The notes below the pieces were generated by a model. The model ran no database searches. It saw nothing but the letters and a program-made list of their open reading frames with translations, and was not told the origin of the DNA. A DNA stretch of 64,000 nucleotides from Pseudomonas sp. MM213. Its GTDB lineage: Bacteria; Pseudomonadota; Gammaproteobacteria; Pseudomonadales; Pseudomonadaceae. Positions within the stretch are counted from its first letter, which is position 1. Each line of letters starts with the position of its first letter. The translations under genes and the position numbers were made by a program. The stretch covers positions 5,704,001 to 5,768,000 of the forward strand of contig NZ_CP081943.1 of NCBI RefSeq assembly GCF_020423045.1, written 5' to 3'. This document shows, piece after piece, positions 1-7,528 of this stretch.

Positions 1-718
1 CCCGGAACATCCGCGCAAAGTGATACTCCGACAGCGCACACAACCCCGCCAACTGCCCGAGGCTGATGGCTTCGGCCAACTGATTGTCGATGAACTCGAC
101 CAGCTGCCGGCGCTGGTGCGCCGCCAATCCGCCCTTGAGCCGCAAGCCGTCGCGCATCCCGACCTGGCCGAGCAACACGTGGCTGAGCATTTCATGGGCC
201 AGGCTGCTGGTCAGCAGGCGTTCGCCGGGTTCATCCCAGTTGAGCGTGAGCATCTGGCGAAAGCGCCGGGCTTGCTGCGGGTCGTCGAGAAAAGTCCCTT
301 CGCGCAACTGCAATTCGCGAGGTTCGCGGTCCAGCAGCGTGACGCAACCGAGGGCGAATTGTTCAGGGCTGAAATACAGATGGGCCAGGCGAATGTCGCC
401 ATTGATTACCCAGCCTGACTGATGGTCGGCCGGCAGAATGCACAGTTTGTCCGGACCACCCTTGGTGCCGGGCTGGTCGCGGCGAAAAGTGCCGGTGCCG
501 CCCGCGATGTAACAGGACAAGGTGTGATGGCTCGGCGCTTCGTAATCCTGGGCGTCGTGATGGTTGCTCCACAAGGCTGCAGCCATGCCGTCACCGAGCT
601 CGGCGCTGTGCTCGAGGCGAGCATTGGGCGAGCGGTTGAGGGCTTGAAAGACTTGCAGTGAATCAAGTGTCCTGTCTCGCAAATACTGTTCCTTTGTGAC
701 GGTGTCTGTTGCCGTCAT
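1..718 (-). CDS. AraC-family transcriptional regulator, C-terminus cut by window edge
   Basis: An open frame on the minus strand runs off the left edge; 239 residues are visible. The N-terminal part reads like an AraC-type cupin sensor domain (HHDAQDYEAPSHHTLSCYIAGG, then GGPDKLCILPADHQSGW). The visible end (RRQLVEFIDNQLAEAISLGQLA, then ALSEYHFARMFR) is the start of an AraC helix-turn-helix domain, so roughly 50 residues are missing. The first ATG (716-718) lies inside a 157-bp palindromic element. The first ~19 codons are therefore repeat-derived, and an in-frame TTG at 680-682 is an alternative start. It diverges from the EamA permease gene, which it may control; that link is inference from position only. 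Confidence 0.85.
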   Translation of the reverse strand, partial: MTATDTVTKEQYLRDRTLDSLQVFQALNRSPNARLEHSAELGDGMAAALWSNHHDAQDYEAPSHHTLSCYIAGGTGTFRRDQPGTKGGPDKLCILPADHQSGWVINGDIRLAHLYFSPEQFALGCVTLLDREPRELQLREGTFLDDPQQARRFRQMLTLNWDEPGERLLTSSLAHEMLSHVLLGQVGMRDGLRLKGGLAAHQRRQLVEFIDNQLAEAISLGQLAGLCALSEYHFARMFR

Positions 719-823
719 GCTGCGTTGCCGCTCCTCGCCATAGCGAGCTATGACTCGTCGCGGCGCCTTGCCTGACAGCAACAGCCCCTCGTCACAAAGG
801 AACGTATTCGCGAGACAGGACAC
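667..823. repeat. 157-bp near-perfect palindromic element
   Basis: The arms at 667-700 and 791-823 are reverse complements apart from one indel and one mismatch. A second nested pair (703-716 with CTGTTGCCGTCA, and 772-785 with TGACAGCAACAG) and a central CATAG-CGAG-CTATG continue the symmetry. The whole element could fold into one long cruciform or RNA hairpin. It resembles the non-REP dispersed palindromes of P. fluorescens genomes, but I cannot assign a family. The left arm overlaps the predicted start of the AraC gene. Confidence 0.85.
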
Positions 824-971
824 TCGTGCGGGCATGATCGTTTCTCCAACGCTTCGCATCCTACTCCGTAGACGTTGGCCTGCCAGCCTCTGCACCGACA
901 AAAGCGCAAGTTTATGCAAGTGCGAAAAAGCTTGGCGCAGGACACTGGGCACCTATTGAGGAGCCTTCGCC

Positions 972-1874
972 ATGAACCTTTCGCTGTATTTGCTGACCGT
1001 GCTGATCTGGGGCACCACCTGGATTGCCTTGAAATGGCAACTGGGCGTGGTGGCCATTCCGGTGTCGATCGTCTATCGCTTCGGCCTCGCCGCGCTGGTG
1101 CTGTTCGTGATGCTGTTGCTCAGCCGAAAGCTGCAAGTGATGAACCGTCGCGGGCACCTGATCTGCCTGGCGCAGGGCCTGTGCCTGTTTTGCATCAACT
1201 TCATGTGCTTCCTGACGGCCAGCCAATGGATCCCCAGTGGCTTGGTAGCCGTGGTGTTTTCCACTGCCACGCTGTGGAATGCCCTGAATGCGCGGGTGTT
1301 CTTCGGCCAGAGAATCGCCCGCAACGTCCTGTTGGGTGGCGCGCTCGGTTTGTTCGGGCTGGGTTTGCTGTTCTGGCCAGAGCTGGCCGGCCACACCGCC
1401 AGCCCGGAAACCTTGCTGGGCCTGGGCCTGGCCTTGTTGGGCACGCTGTGCTTCTCGGCGGGCAACATGCTGTCCAGCCTGCAACAGAAGGCCGGGCTCA
1501 AGCCGCTGACAACCAATGCCTGGGGCATGGCCTATGGCGCGGCGATGCTGTCGGTGTGGTGCCTGGTCAAAGGCATTCCGTTCGAGATGGAATGGAATGC
1601 GCGTTACATCGGCTCGCTGCTGTACCTGGTCATTCCGGGTTCGGTGATCGGCTTCACCGCCTACCTGACGCTGGTCGGGCGCATGGGCCCGGAGCGCGCA
1701 GCCTATTGCACGGTGCTGTTCCCGGTGGTGGCGCTCAATGTGTCGGCGTTTGCCGAAGGCTACCAATGGACCGCGCCGGCGCTGATGGGCCTGGTGTTGG
1801 TGATGCTGGGCAACGTGCTGGTGTTTCGCAAACCCAAGGCACCGATGGTGCAGGGGAGCGGCAAGCTGGCTTGA
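972..1874 (+). CDS. EamA/DMT-family permease
   Basis: A 300-residue, very hydrophobic protein with about ten predicted membrane helices in two similar halves, the usual build of drug/metabolite transporters of the EamA family. It opens with the family-typical LTVLIWGTTWIALKW. The second half contains the GFTAYLTLVGRMGPERAAY stretch that resembles the second EamA repeat. It ends in a short basic tail. Such proteins export small metabolites across the inner membrane; the substrate cannot be read from sequence. It is transcribed away from the AraC regulator at 1-718, so control by that regulator is likely but unproven. The ATG follows GAGGAG with suitable spacing. Confidence 0.9.
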   Translation: MNLSLYLLTVLIWGTTWIALKWQLGVVAIPVSIVYRFGLAALVLFVMLLLSRKLQVMNRRGHLICLAQGLCLFCINFMCFLTASQWIPSGLVAVVFSTATLWNALNARVFFGQRIARNVLLGGALGLFGLGLLFWPELAGHTASPETLLGLGLALLGTLCFSAGNMLSSLQQKAGLKPLTTNAWGMAYGAAMLSVWCLVKGIPFEMEWNARYIGSLLYLVIPGSVIGFTAYLTLVGRMGPERAAYCTVLFPVVALNVSAFAEGYQWTAPALMGLVLVMLGNVLVFRKPKAPMVQGSGKLA

Positions 1875-1902
1875 AGATGTTTCGGATCGGGTGCGTGTGC
1901 AC

Positions 1903-2412
1903 TCAGCGCTCGATCCGGATGGCCACATAGATCATTAACGGCATGATGAAATCAACGATATGTCGGGCCCAGTCTTTATAGTTCCATTGTTGTGATTCAT
2001 CCATGTTGAACCATTCGACACCCACAACCTGAAAACACACGTAGTAGATAAATACGGCAATCAGTAAGCCAATCAGTGCATATTTCTTTGCCTCGTGAAA
2101 CTTTTTGGCACTGGTGTTTATATTCTTGAATAGTTGGTAAGTGCCCATCATGCAAAAGGCGGTGAAGAGGACTTCGAGTGTAATGATCAGCCAGTAAATC
2201 CTGTGATGGGCCATGGGTGAGGTAATGGCGCGATAACCGTATTTCTCGCCCTCGCGCGTGGTGTCCATGCTGAGGATGTGGGCGATGTATTCGTAGTTGG
2301 AAGGGTAGTCGGTGAAGTTGCTAAACAACATTAAAAAACCAAAGAAGCTTATAAACAGCATCAATGTGGCTTTGCTGATTCTAATTGTTTGCTCGGTCGT
2401 CAAGTGGTTCAA
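1903..2412 (-). CDS. DUF2165-family small integral membrane protein
   Basis: A 169-residue protein with about four predicted membrane spans (near residues 14-30, 74-95, 112-130 and 146-166). The motifs HRIYWLIITLE and QQWNYKDWARH are typical of the DUF2165 family of unknown function. No ATG exists at the chosen start. Translation would begin at TTG (2410-2412), preceded by GGAG at about 11 nt. An internal ATG near residue 17 is the alternative but would cut into the first membrane span. The gene is AT-richer than its neighbours and converges with the EamA gene, with 28 bp between stops. Identification rests on overall pattern; function unknown. Confidence 0.75.
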   Translation of the reverse strand: MNHLTTEQTIRISKATLMLFISFFGFLMLFSNFTDYPSNYEYIAHILSMDTTREGEKYGYRAITSPMAHHRIYWLIITLEVLFTAFCMMGTYQLFKNINTSAKKFHEAKKYALIGLLIAVFIYYVCFQVVGVEWFNMDESQQWNYKDWARHIVDFIMPLMIYVAIRIER

Positions 2413-2546
2413 AGTAATAGTTCTCCAGAACGGGTTCCCGTCAGAGCGGGTAAGTAAGGAGAGTCTATAGCGAAGTGTATTTGTTGAGGGGTGGACTAAA
2501 TTACAAGTTGTGTATTTGTTGTTTTGTAACGTGTGAGGTTTAGTTG

Positions 2547-2585
2547 TAGACGGGCAGGCGCTTTAATCGCCTGCCCGTTTTTTTT
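2547..2585 (+). terminator. Strong hairpin with T-run in + orientation
   Basis: The stem ACGGGCAGGCG / CGCCTGCCCGT with loop CTTTAAT is followed by eight T on the + strand. It abuts the stop codon of the dehydrogenase gene, which reads leftward. In the minus direction the hairpin has no following U-tract, so it may end that transcript only weakly or act as an mRNA 3' stabiliser. Confidence 0.7.
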
Positions 2586-3559
2586 CAGCCTTTCCAGACT
2601 TGCGGGTTCACCAGGTCCTGCGGTCGTTCACCCAACAAGGCGCTGCGCAGGTTGGCCAAGGCGCGATTGGCCATCGCTTCACGGGTTTCATGGGTGGCGG
2701 AACCGATGTGCGGCAACGTCACTGCGTTTTTCAGTTGGAACAGCGGCGATTCGGCCAGCGGTTCTTTCTCGTAGACATCCAGCCCGGCGCCACGGATCTG
2801 GTTGTTTTGCAGCGCTTCGATCAGCGCGGGCTCGTCCACCACCGGGCCGCGTGCGATGTTGATCAGAATCGCGTCCGACTTCATCAGCGCCAGTTCACGG
2901 CGGCTGATCAGGTGTTTGGTCTTTTCGCTGAGCGGCACCACCAGGCAGACGAAATCGGCTTCGGCCAGCAACTCATCGAGGCTGCGGAACTGCGCACCGA
3001 GCTCTTGCTCAAGTGTAGTTTTGCGGCTGTTGCCACTGTAGATAATCGGCATGTTGAAACCGAGCCGACCGCGCCGGGCGATGGCGGCGCCGATGTTACC
3101 CATGCCGACGATGCCCAGGGTCTTGCCATAGACATCGGTGCCGAACAGCGGGGCGCCGACGGTGGCTTGCCATTGACCGGCCTTGGTCCAGGCATCGAGT
3201 TCGGCGACGCGGCGGGCGCTGCTCATGATCAGGGAGAAGGCCAGGTCGGCGGTGCTTTCGGTCAGCACATCCGGCGTGTTGGTCAGCATGATCCCGCGCT
3301 CGTTGAAGTACGCGACGTCGTAGTTGTCGTAACCCACCGAGACGCTGGACACCACCTCCAGGCTGCTCGCGTTCTCCAGTTGTGCGCGACCGAGCTTGCG
3401 ACCCACGCCAATCAAACCGTGGGCATGGGGCAGGGCCTCGTTGAATTGGGCGTTGATGTCGCCTTTTTTCGGGTCAGGCACGATGACGTCGAAATCCTGC
3501 TGGAGGCGTTCGATCATGGCGGGAGTGACGCGGCTGAAAGCGAGGACGGTCTTTTTCAT
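2585..3559 (-). CDS. D-2-hydroxyacid dehydrogenase (glyoxylate/hydroxypyruvate/2-ketogluconate reductase type)
   Basis: A 324-residue cytosolic NAD(P)H-dependent reductase of the D-isomer-specific 2-hydroxyacid dehydrogenase family. The dinucleotide-binding motif GIVGMGNIGAAIA lies near residue 150. The catalytic triad regions are all present: Arg in NIARGPVVDE, Glu in LDVYEKEP and His in LPHIGSATHE. Overall it is closest in style to GhrB/TkrA enzymes that reduce glyoxylate, hydroxypyruvate or 2-keto-D-gluconate. The exact substrate is uncertain, so no symbol is given. It stands alone: upstream is a REP-rich spacer and downstream a terminator-like hairpin. Confidence 0.9.
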   Translation of the reverse strand: MKKTVLAFSRVTPAMIERLQQDFDVIVPDPKKGDINAQFNEALPHAHGLIGVGRKLGRAQLENASSLEVVSSVSVGYDNYDVAYFNERGIMLTNTPDVLTESTADLAFSLIMSSARRVAELDAWTKAGQWQATVGAPLFGTDVYGKTLGIVGMGNIGAAIARRGRLGFNMPIIYSGNSRKTTLEQELGAQFRSLDELLAEADFVCLVVPLSEKTKHLISRRELALMKSDAILINIARGPVVDEPALIEALQNNQIRGAGLDVYEKEPLAESPLFQLKNAVTLPHIGSATHETREAMANRALANLRSALLGERPQDLVNPQVWKG

Positions 3560-3664
3560 GGGAGGCGGGCTCGTCGGGCGTGGAGAATGCCAAGCACGCT
3601 AACATTCTTCCGCGCTTTTGTGCGAGTGCCCGGATGGTTCGGATGCACGCATTCCCCCCTGTTG

Positions 3665-3917
3665 GATGGGTGATGCGCAAAAGGTACTTCGTACGCAAAT
3701 TTGTAGGAGCCGGCTCGCTGGCGATCCAGGCACCTCGGTCCGCCTGATGCACCGCGTCGCATGAATCGCCAGCAAGCCGGCTCCTACAGGTGATGGGTGA
3801 TGCGCAAAGGGTGCTTCGTACGCAAATTTGTAGGAGCCGGCTTGCTGGCGATCCAGGCACCTCGGTTCGTCTGATGCACCGCGTCGTATGGATCGCCAGC
3901 AAGCCGGCTCCTACAGA
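3665..3917. repeat. Tandem duplication of a 127-bp unit, each carrying a REP doublet
   Basis: Unit 1 is 3665-3791 and unit 2 is 3792-3917. Each begins GATGGGTGATGCGCAAA, then GTACGCAAATTTG, and continues with an inverted pair of REP arms (TGTAGGAGCCGGCT...AGCCGGCTCCTACA). The units differ at only a few positions, which indicates a recent tandem duplication of a REPIN together with its flank. Confidence 0.9.
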
Positions 3918-3927
3918 TTGGGGGTGC

Positions 3928-4233
3928 CTAATCCTGCGGGTCGATGTTATCCAGCGCGCGGTTGACGGCCAGTTCACCGAGCATGATGACTTGTTGAATG
4001 CCCAGCAGGGTGTTGCGGTGGGGGCCGTCGAGAAATCCGGCGAGGTCGCTGGCCATGACGCTGGCCGAGGCGAGGGATTCGCTGGCGTGGACCAAGAGGG
4101 TTTCGGTGTTGATGTCGGGGACGACGGTGAATAGATGGCTGGGGGTGTGGGGCGGGATCAAGGCTTTCAGGGTGAATGAGTTTTGGGGGGAGGTGATATC
4201 CGCCTCTGGCGGATTGGGTGAGGGCTTTTTCAT
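3928..4233 (-). CDS. DUF6124 (DUF3077-like) small protein
   Basis: A 101-residue protein with the pattern of the Pseudomonas DUF6124/DUF3077 family: a proline-rich start (MKKPSPNPP), a central LFTVVPDINTETLLVHASESLASA, and a C-terminal IQQVIMLGELAVNRALD helix. No signal peptide or membrane span is seen. Family function is unknown. AAGGA lies 8 nt before the ATG. The upstream mRNA is unusually rich in hairpins (see 4251-4400), suggesting post-transcriptional control. It stands alone between REP elements. Confidence 0.8.
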   Translation of the reverse strand: MKKPSPNPPEADITSPQNSFTLKALIPPHTPSHLFTVVPDINTETLLVHASESLASASVMASDLAGFLDGPHRNTLLGIQQVIMLGELAVNRALDNIDPQD

Positions 4234-4250
4234 GGCAAAGATCCTTAGAG

Positions 4251-4400
4251 GCTAGGAGCTGCCACTTTTCGTTTTCCAGACAAAGGGTGGCAGCTGTACG
4301 CAAGCTGGAAAAACCGAGAAGGATCAAACCCGGCAGACCCGAAGGTCTCCCACGTACAGCCGCCATAACTCAACGTACAGCGCTGAAAAAGCGCCGCATT
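4251..4400 (-). promoter_or_regulatory. Structured leader upstream of the DUF6124 gene
   Basis: Reading the minus strand toward the gene, there is an AGACC-TTCG-GGTCT tetraloop hairpin (about 4335-4350). A second hairpin with a 9-bp stem, AGCTGCCAC/GTGGCAGCT (4257-4293), ends about 25 nt before the start codon. The motif GCTGTACGT and its variants recur three times, and TTTTCCAG appears on both sides. This is more organised than a random spacer. The function (riboregulator, protein-binding leader or dispersed repeat) is not known. Confidence 0.5.
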
Positions 4401-4541
4401 ATGTCATGTGCGGTGATCCTGTTCTTCGGGTTTTCCAGACCCGGTCGCTGAAATGCTAGCGACACCCAAAGCCTACCCATCTCGCTTCCCACCCGACAAC
4501 CGACAGAACGCGTCGGAAACATCCTAGGACACCACGCTTTT

Positions 4542-4642
4542 TGTAGGAGCGAGCCTGCTCGCGAAAAACGTGAGAACACCGCGGGGTATCAGGTTTACAA
4601 CGTTATCGTTCACGACCATCGCGAGCGGGCTCGCTCCCACAG
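4542..4642. repeat. REP doublet (REPIN)
   Basis: The inverted arms TGTAGGAGCGAGCCTGCTCGCGA and TCGCGAGCGGGCTCGCTCCCACA flank a ~55-bp variable centre. It lies just downstream of the LysR gene and may act as its 3' hairpin. Confidence 0.85.
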
Positions 4643-4652
4643 TGTTCTGTCG

Positions 4653-5621
4653 TCAGTTTGCCAATCGCGCGCCACCCAGGCTCCCGCTCAACTCATACGC
4701 CGCCAGTTCCGCCTGATGCGCCGCCAATATCTCCGGCAACGACCCGCGCAAATACTCGACCCAGGTTTTGATCTTCGCATCCAGATACTGCCGCGACGGA
4801 TAGATCGCATACAGATTCAGTTCCTGCGAGCGGTAGTTAGGCATCACCCGCACCAGCGTGCCGTTGCGCAGCCCTTCGATCGCTGCATACACCGGCAACA
4901 CGCCGACGCCCATGCCGCTGATGATCGCGGTTTTCATCGCATCGGCGGAGTTCACCAGAAACGGCGAGCTGTTGATGGTGACCATTTCCTGGCCTTCCGG
5001 GCCGTCGAAATTCCATTTCTCCAGCGGAATCACAGGGCTCACCAGGCGCAGGCACGCGTGGTTCAGCAAATCGCTGGGCTTGTGTGCGCAGCCGTTGGCT
5101 TTCACGTAGGCCGGGGAGGCGCAAACGATGCTGTAGGTGATGCCCAGACGCTGGGAGACGAAGCCCGAGTCCGGCAGTTCGCTGGCAAGGACGATGGACA
5201 CGTCGTAGCCCTCGTCGAGCAAGTCCGGCACGCGGTTGGCCATGGTCAGGTCGAAGGTCACGTCGGGATGGGTCTTGCGGTAGCGGGCGATGGCGTCGAT
5301 CACGAAGTGCTGACCGATGCCGGTCATGGTGTGCACCTTGAGTTGCCCGGCCGGGCGCGCGTGGGCATCGCTGGCCTCGGCTTCGGCCTCTTCGACGTAA
5401 GCCAGGATTTGCTCGCAGCGCAACAGATAACGCTTGCCGGCCTCGGTCAGGGCGATGCGACGAGTGGTGCGGTTGAGCAGGCGGGTTTGCAGGTGGGCTT
5501 CCAGGTTGGAGACCGCGCGCGAGACGTTGGCCGTGGTGGTGTCGAGTTGCACGGCGGCCGCGGTGAAGCTGCCGGCCTCGGCCACGTAGCTGAAGGCGCG
5601 CATGTTTTGCAAAGTGTCCAT
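4653..5621 (-). CDS. LysR-family transcriptional regulator of the adjacent efflux operon
   Basis: A 322-residue LysR protein. The N-terminal winged helix-turn-helix spans about residues 1-60 (AEAGSFTAAAVQLDTTTANVSRAVSNLEAHLQ), followed by a linker helix and a periplasmic-binding-protein-like effector domain from about residue 90. It is divergent from the outer-membrane factor/FUSC/DUF1656/HlyD genes at 5896-10788. This is the usual arrangement for an aromatic-acid-responsive activator of an AaeXAB-type pump. The intergenic region holds an imperfect dyad GTTTCAG-AGT-CTGAGAC (5660-5676) as a candidate operator, plus a REPIN. The effector is unknown; regulation of the pump is inferred from position. 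Confidence 0.9.
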   Translation of the reverse strand: MDTLQNMRAFSYVAEAGSFTAAAVQLDTTTANVSRAVSNLEAHLQTRLLNRTTRRIALTEAGKRYLLRCEQILAYVEEAEAEASDAHARPAGQLKVHTMTGIGQHFVIDAIARYRKTHPDVTFDLTMANRVPDLLDEGYDVSIVLASELPDSGFVSQRLGITYSIVCASPAYVKANGCAHKPSDLLNHACLRLVSPVIPLEKWNFDGPEGQEMVTINSSPFLVNSADAMKTAIISGMGVGVLPVYAAIEGLRNGTLVRVMPNYRSQELNLYAIYPSRQYLDAKIKTWVEYLRGSLPEILAAHQAELAAYELSGSLGGARLAN

Positions 5622-5659
5622 GGGGTGCTCTCGGGTGCGATGGAAAATTGTGACACGAA

Positions 5660-5676
5660 GTTTCAGAGTCTGAGAC
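5660..5676. promoter_or_regulatory. Candidate LysR operator dyad
   Basis: GTTTCAG-AGT-CTGAGAC, one mismatch between arms, lies 38 bp upstream of the lysR start in the divergent spacer. It is close to the T-N11-A style of LysR sites. Low certainty. Confidence 0.3.
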
Positions 5677-5771
5677 CCCGACCAAGGGATTATCGCGTTA
5701 ACGGTAACAAAGATTCACAGGAATCCCAGCTTATCGCCATCAAACCCGCCCCCTAGAATTGCGCCGTTCCT

Positions 5772-5862
5772 TGTAGGAGCGAAGCTTGCTCGCGAAGAAC
5801 GATAACGCGGTTTAACAGATGGACCGCGTTATCGTTCTTCGCGAGCAAGCTTCGCTCCTACG
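5772..5862. repeat. REP doublet (REPIN)
   Basis: The arms TGTAGGAGCGAAGCTTGCTCGCGAAGAACGATAACGCGG and their near-exact complement form a long hairpin. It lies in the LysR/efflux divergent spacer, 33 bp before the GTG start of the outer-membrane factor gene. Confidence 0.85.
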
Positions 5863-5895
5863 GGATCCAGTCCACTTTCTCAGGAAATCGCCGCA

Positions 5896-7395
5896 GTGCC
5901 GCGTCGCATCAGCAGAGCGCTTCAGACGCTCAGTGTTTTGGCTTTAACCCTGGCAATCAGCGGCTGCATCGGAACCGCAGGTATTGCCCCGCAGGGCAAG
6001 GCACTGGAGGCCAATTCACTGGCCACCGACGACGCCATCCAGAGCGCCGCGCAGGACGCTCACTGGCCCACCGCGCAATGGTGGCAGGCGTACGGCGACC
6101 CGCAACTGAACCGCTGGATCGACCTCGCCCTGCAAGGCAGCCCTACCATGGCCATGGCGGCGGCGCGGGTGCGTCAGGCCAAATCCATGGCGGGCATCGC
6201 AGAGTCTGCCGAGTCGCTGCAGATCAATGGCGGGTCCACCCTCAAGCGCCACAACTGGCCCACCGATCAGTTCTACGGGCCGGGCGAGCTGGCCAACGCG
6301 ACGACGTGGGACAATAACGCCGCGCTGGGCTTCAGCTACGCCCTCGACCTCTGGGGCCGTGAAAGCAACGCCACCGAGCGCGCCGTCGACATGGCGCACA
6401 TGAGCGCCGCCGAAGCGCGTCTGGCCCAGCTCGAACTGCAGAACAACATCGTTCGCGCCTACATCGAACTGTCGCTGCATTACGCGCAACGGGACATCGT
6501 CGCCGCGACCCTGCAACAGCAGCAGCAAATTCTCGACCTCGCGCAGAAACGCCTGAGCGGCGGCATCGGCACCCACTTCGAAGTCAGTCAGGCTGAAACG
6601 CCGCTGCCGGAAACCCACCGCCAGCTCGATGCGCTGGACGAAGAAATCGCCCTCAGCCGCAACCAGCTTGCCGCACTCGCAGGCAAAGGCCCGGGCGACG
6701 GCGCGCAGTTGCAGCGACCGACGTTGGCATTGGGCACTGCGCTGAAGCTGCCATCGTCGCTGCCGGCGCAATTGCTCGGCCAGCGTCCCGACGTGGTCGC
6801 CAGCCGCTGGCAAGTGGCGGCTCAGGCGCGGGGCATCGATGTGGCTCACGCGGGTTTCTACCCCAACGTCGATCTGGTCGGCAGCCTCGGCTACATGGCC
6901 ACCGGCGGTGGTGCGCTGGAGTTTTTGACCGGCAAGAAACTCAACTACAGCGTCGGCCCGGCGATCTCGTTGCCGATTTTCGACGGTGGCCGGTTGCGCG
7001 CCGAGTTGGGGGAAGCCTCGGCCGGTTATGACATCGCCGTGGCCAAGTACAACCAGACGCTGGTCAATGCGCTGAAAAACATCTCCGACCAGTTGATCCG
7101 CCGCGAATCCATGGACAAGCAGCAAACCTTCGCCGCCGAATCCGTGGCCACCGCGCAGAAGACTTACGACATCGCGATGATCGCTTATCAACGCGGGCTC
7201 ACCGATTACCTCAACGTGCTCAATGCCCAGACCTTGTTGTTCAAACAGCAGCAGGTTCAGCAACAGGTTCAGGCTGCGCGGCTCAGTGCGCACGCCGAGT
7301 TGGTGACGGCGCTCGGTGGTGGTCTCGGTGCGGGTAATGACGTGCCGAATGCTGAGAAAACCCAGCCCCCGAAAACCCCGGTTCTTTTGCGTTGA
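5896..7395 (+). CDS. NodT/OprM-family outer-membrane efflux lipoprotein
   Basis: A 499-residue outer-membrane factor. A GTG start opens a signal peptide ending in the lipobox LAISGC with the lipidated Cys at position 24. Two repeats of the OEP family follow, with coiled-coil-forming alpha-barrel segments (AEARLAQLELQNNIVRAYIELSL; MAYQRGLTDYLNVLNAQTLL-like in the second half). It would supply the outer-membrane duct for the FUSC/HlyD pump encoded next, giving a complete three-part export system. A REPIN separates it from the FUSC gene, and the C-terminal tail is proline- and lysine-rich. Substrates are probably aromatic acids or drugs, by analogy only. Confidence 0.92.
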   Translation: MPRRISRALQTLSVLALTLAISGCIGTAGIAPQGKALEANSLATDDAIQSAAQDAHWPTAQWWQAYGDPQLNRWIDLALQGSPTMAMAAARVRQAKSMAGIAESAESLQINGGSTLKRHNWPTDQFYGPGELANATTWDNNAALGFSYALDLWGRESNATERAVDMAHMSAAEARLAQLELQNNIVRAYIELSLHYAQRDIVAATLQQQQQILDLAQKRLSGGIGTHFEVSQAETPLPETHRQLDALDEEIALSRNQLAALAGKGPGDGAQLQRPTLALGTALKLPSSLPAQLLGQRPDVVASRWQVAAQARGIDVAHAGFYPNVDLVGSLGYMATGGGALEFLTGKKLNYSVGPAISLPIFDGGRLRAELGEASAGYDIAVAKYNQTLVNALKNISDQLIRRESMDKQQTFAAESVATAQKTYDIAMIAYQRGLTDYLNVLNAQTLLFKQQQVQQQVQAARLSAHAELVTALGGGLGAGNDVPNAEKTQPPKTPVLLR

Positions 7396-7403
7396 ACACA
7401 AAA

Positions 7404-7497
7404 CCTGTGGGAGTGAGCCTGCTCGCGATGAGGGAGTGTCAGTCGACATCGATGTTGAATGTCAGACCGCTATCGCGAGCAGGCTCGCTCCTACAGG
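7404..7497. repeat. REP doublet (REPIN) inside the efflux operon
   Basis: Arms CCTGTGGGAGTGAGCCTGCTCGCGAT and ATCGCGAGCAGGCTCGCTCCTACAGG, between the outer-membrane factor and FUSC genes. A hairpin here could tune relative expression of the two genes. Confidence 0.85.
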
Positions 7498-7528
7498 TCT
7501 CCGGTCAGACTGAATTAAGCAGGATTTC

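Noticed and set aside
875..1930. 351-codon plus-strand frame overlapping the EamA gene
   Set aside because: A different frame of the same strand; the EamA frame has clear membrane helices and family motifs.
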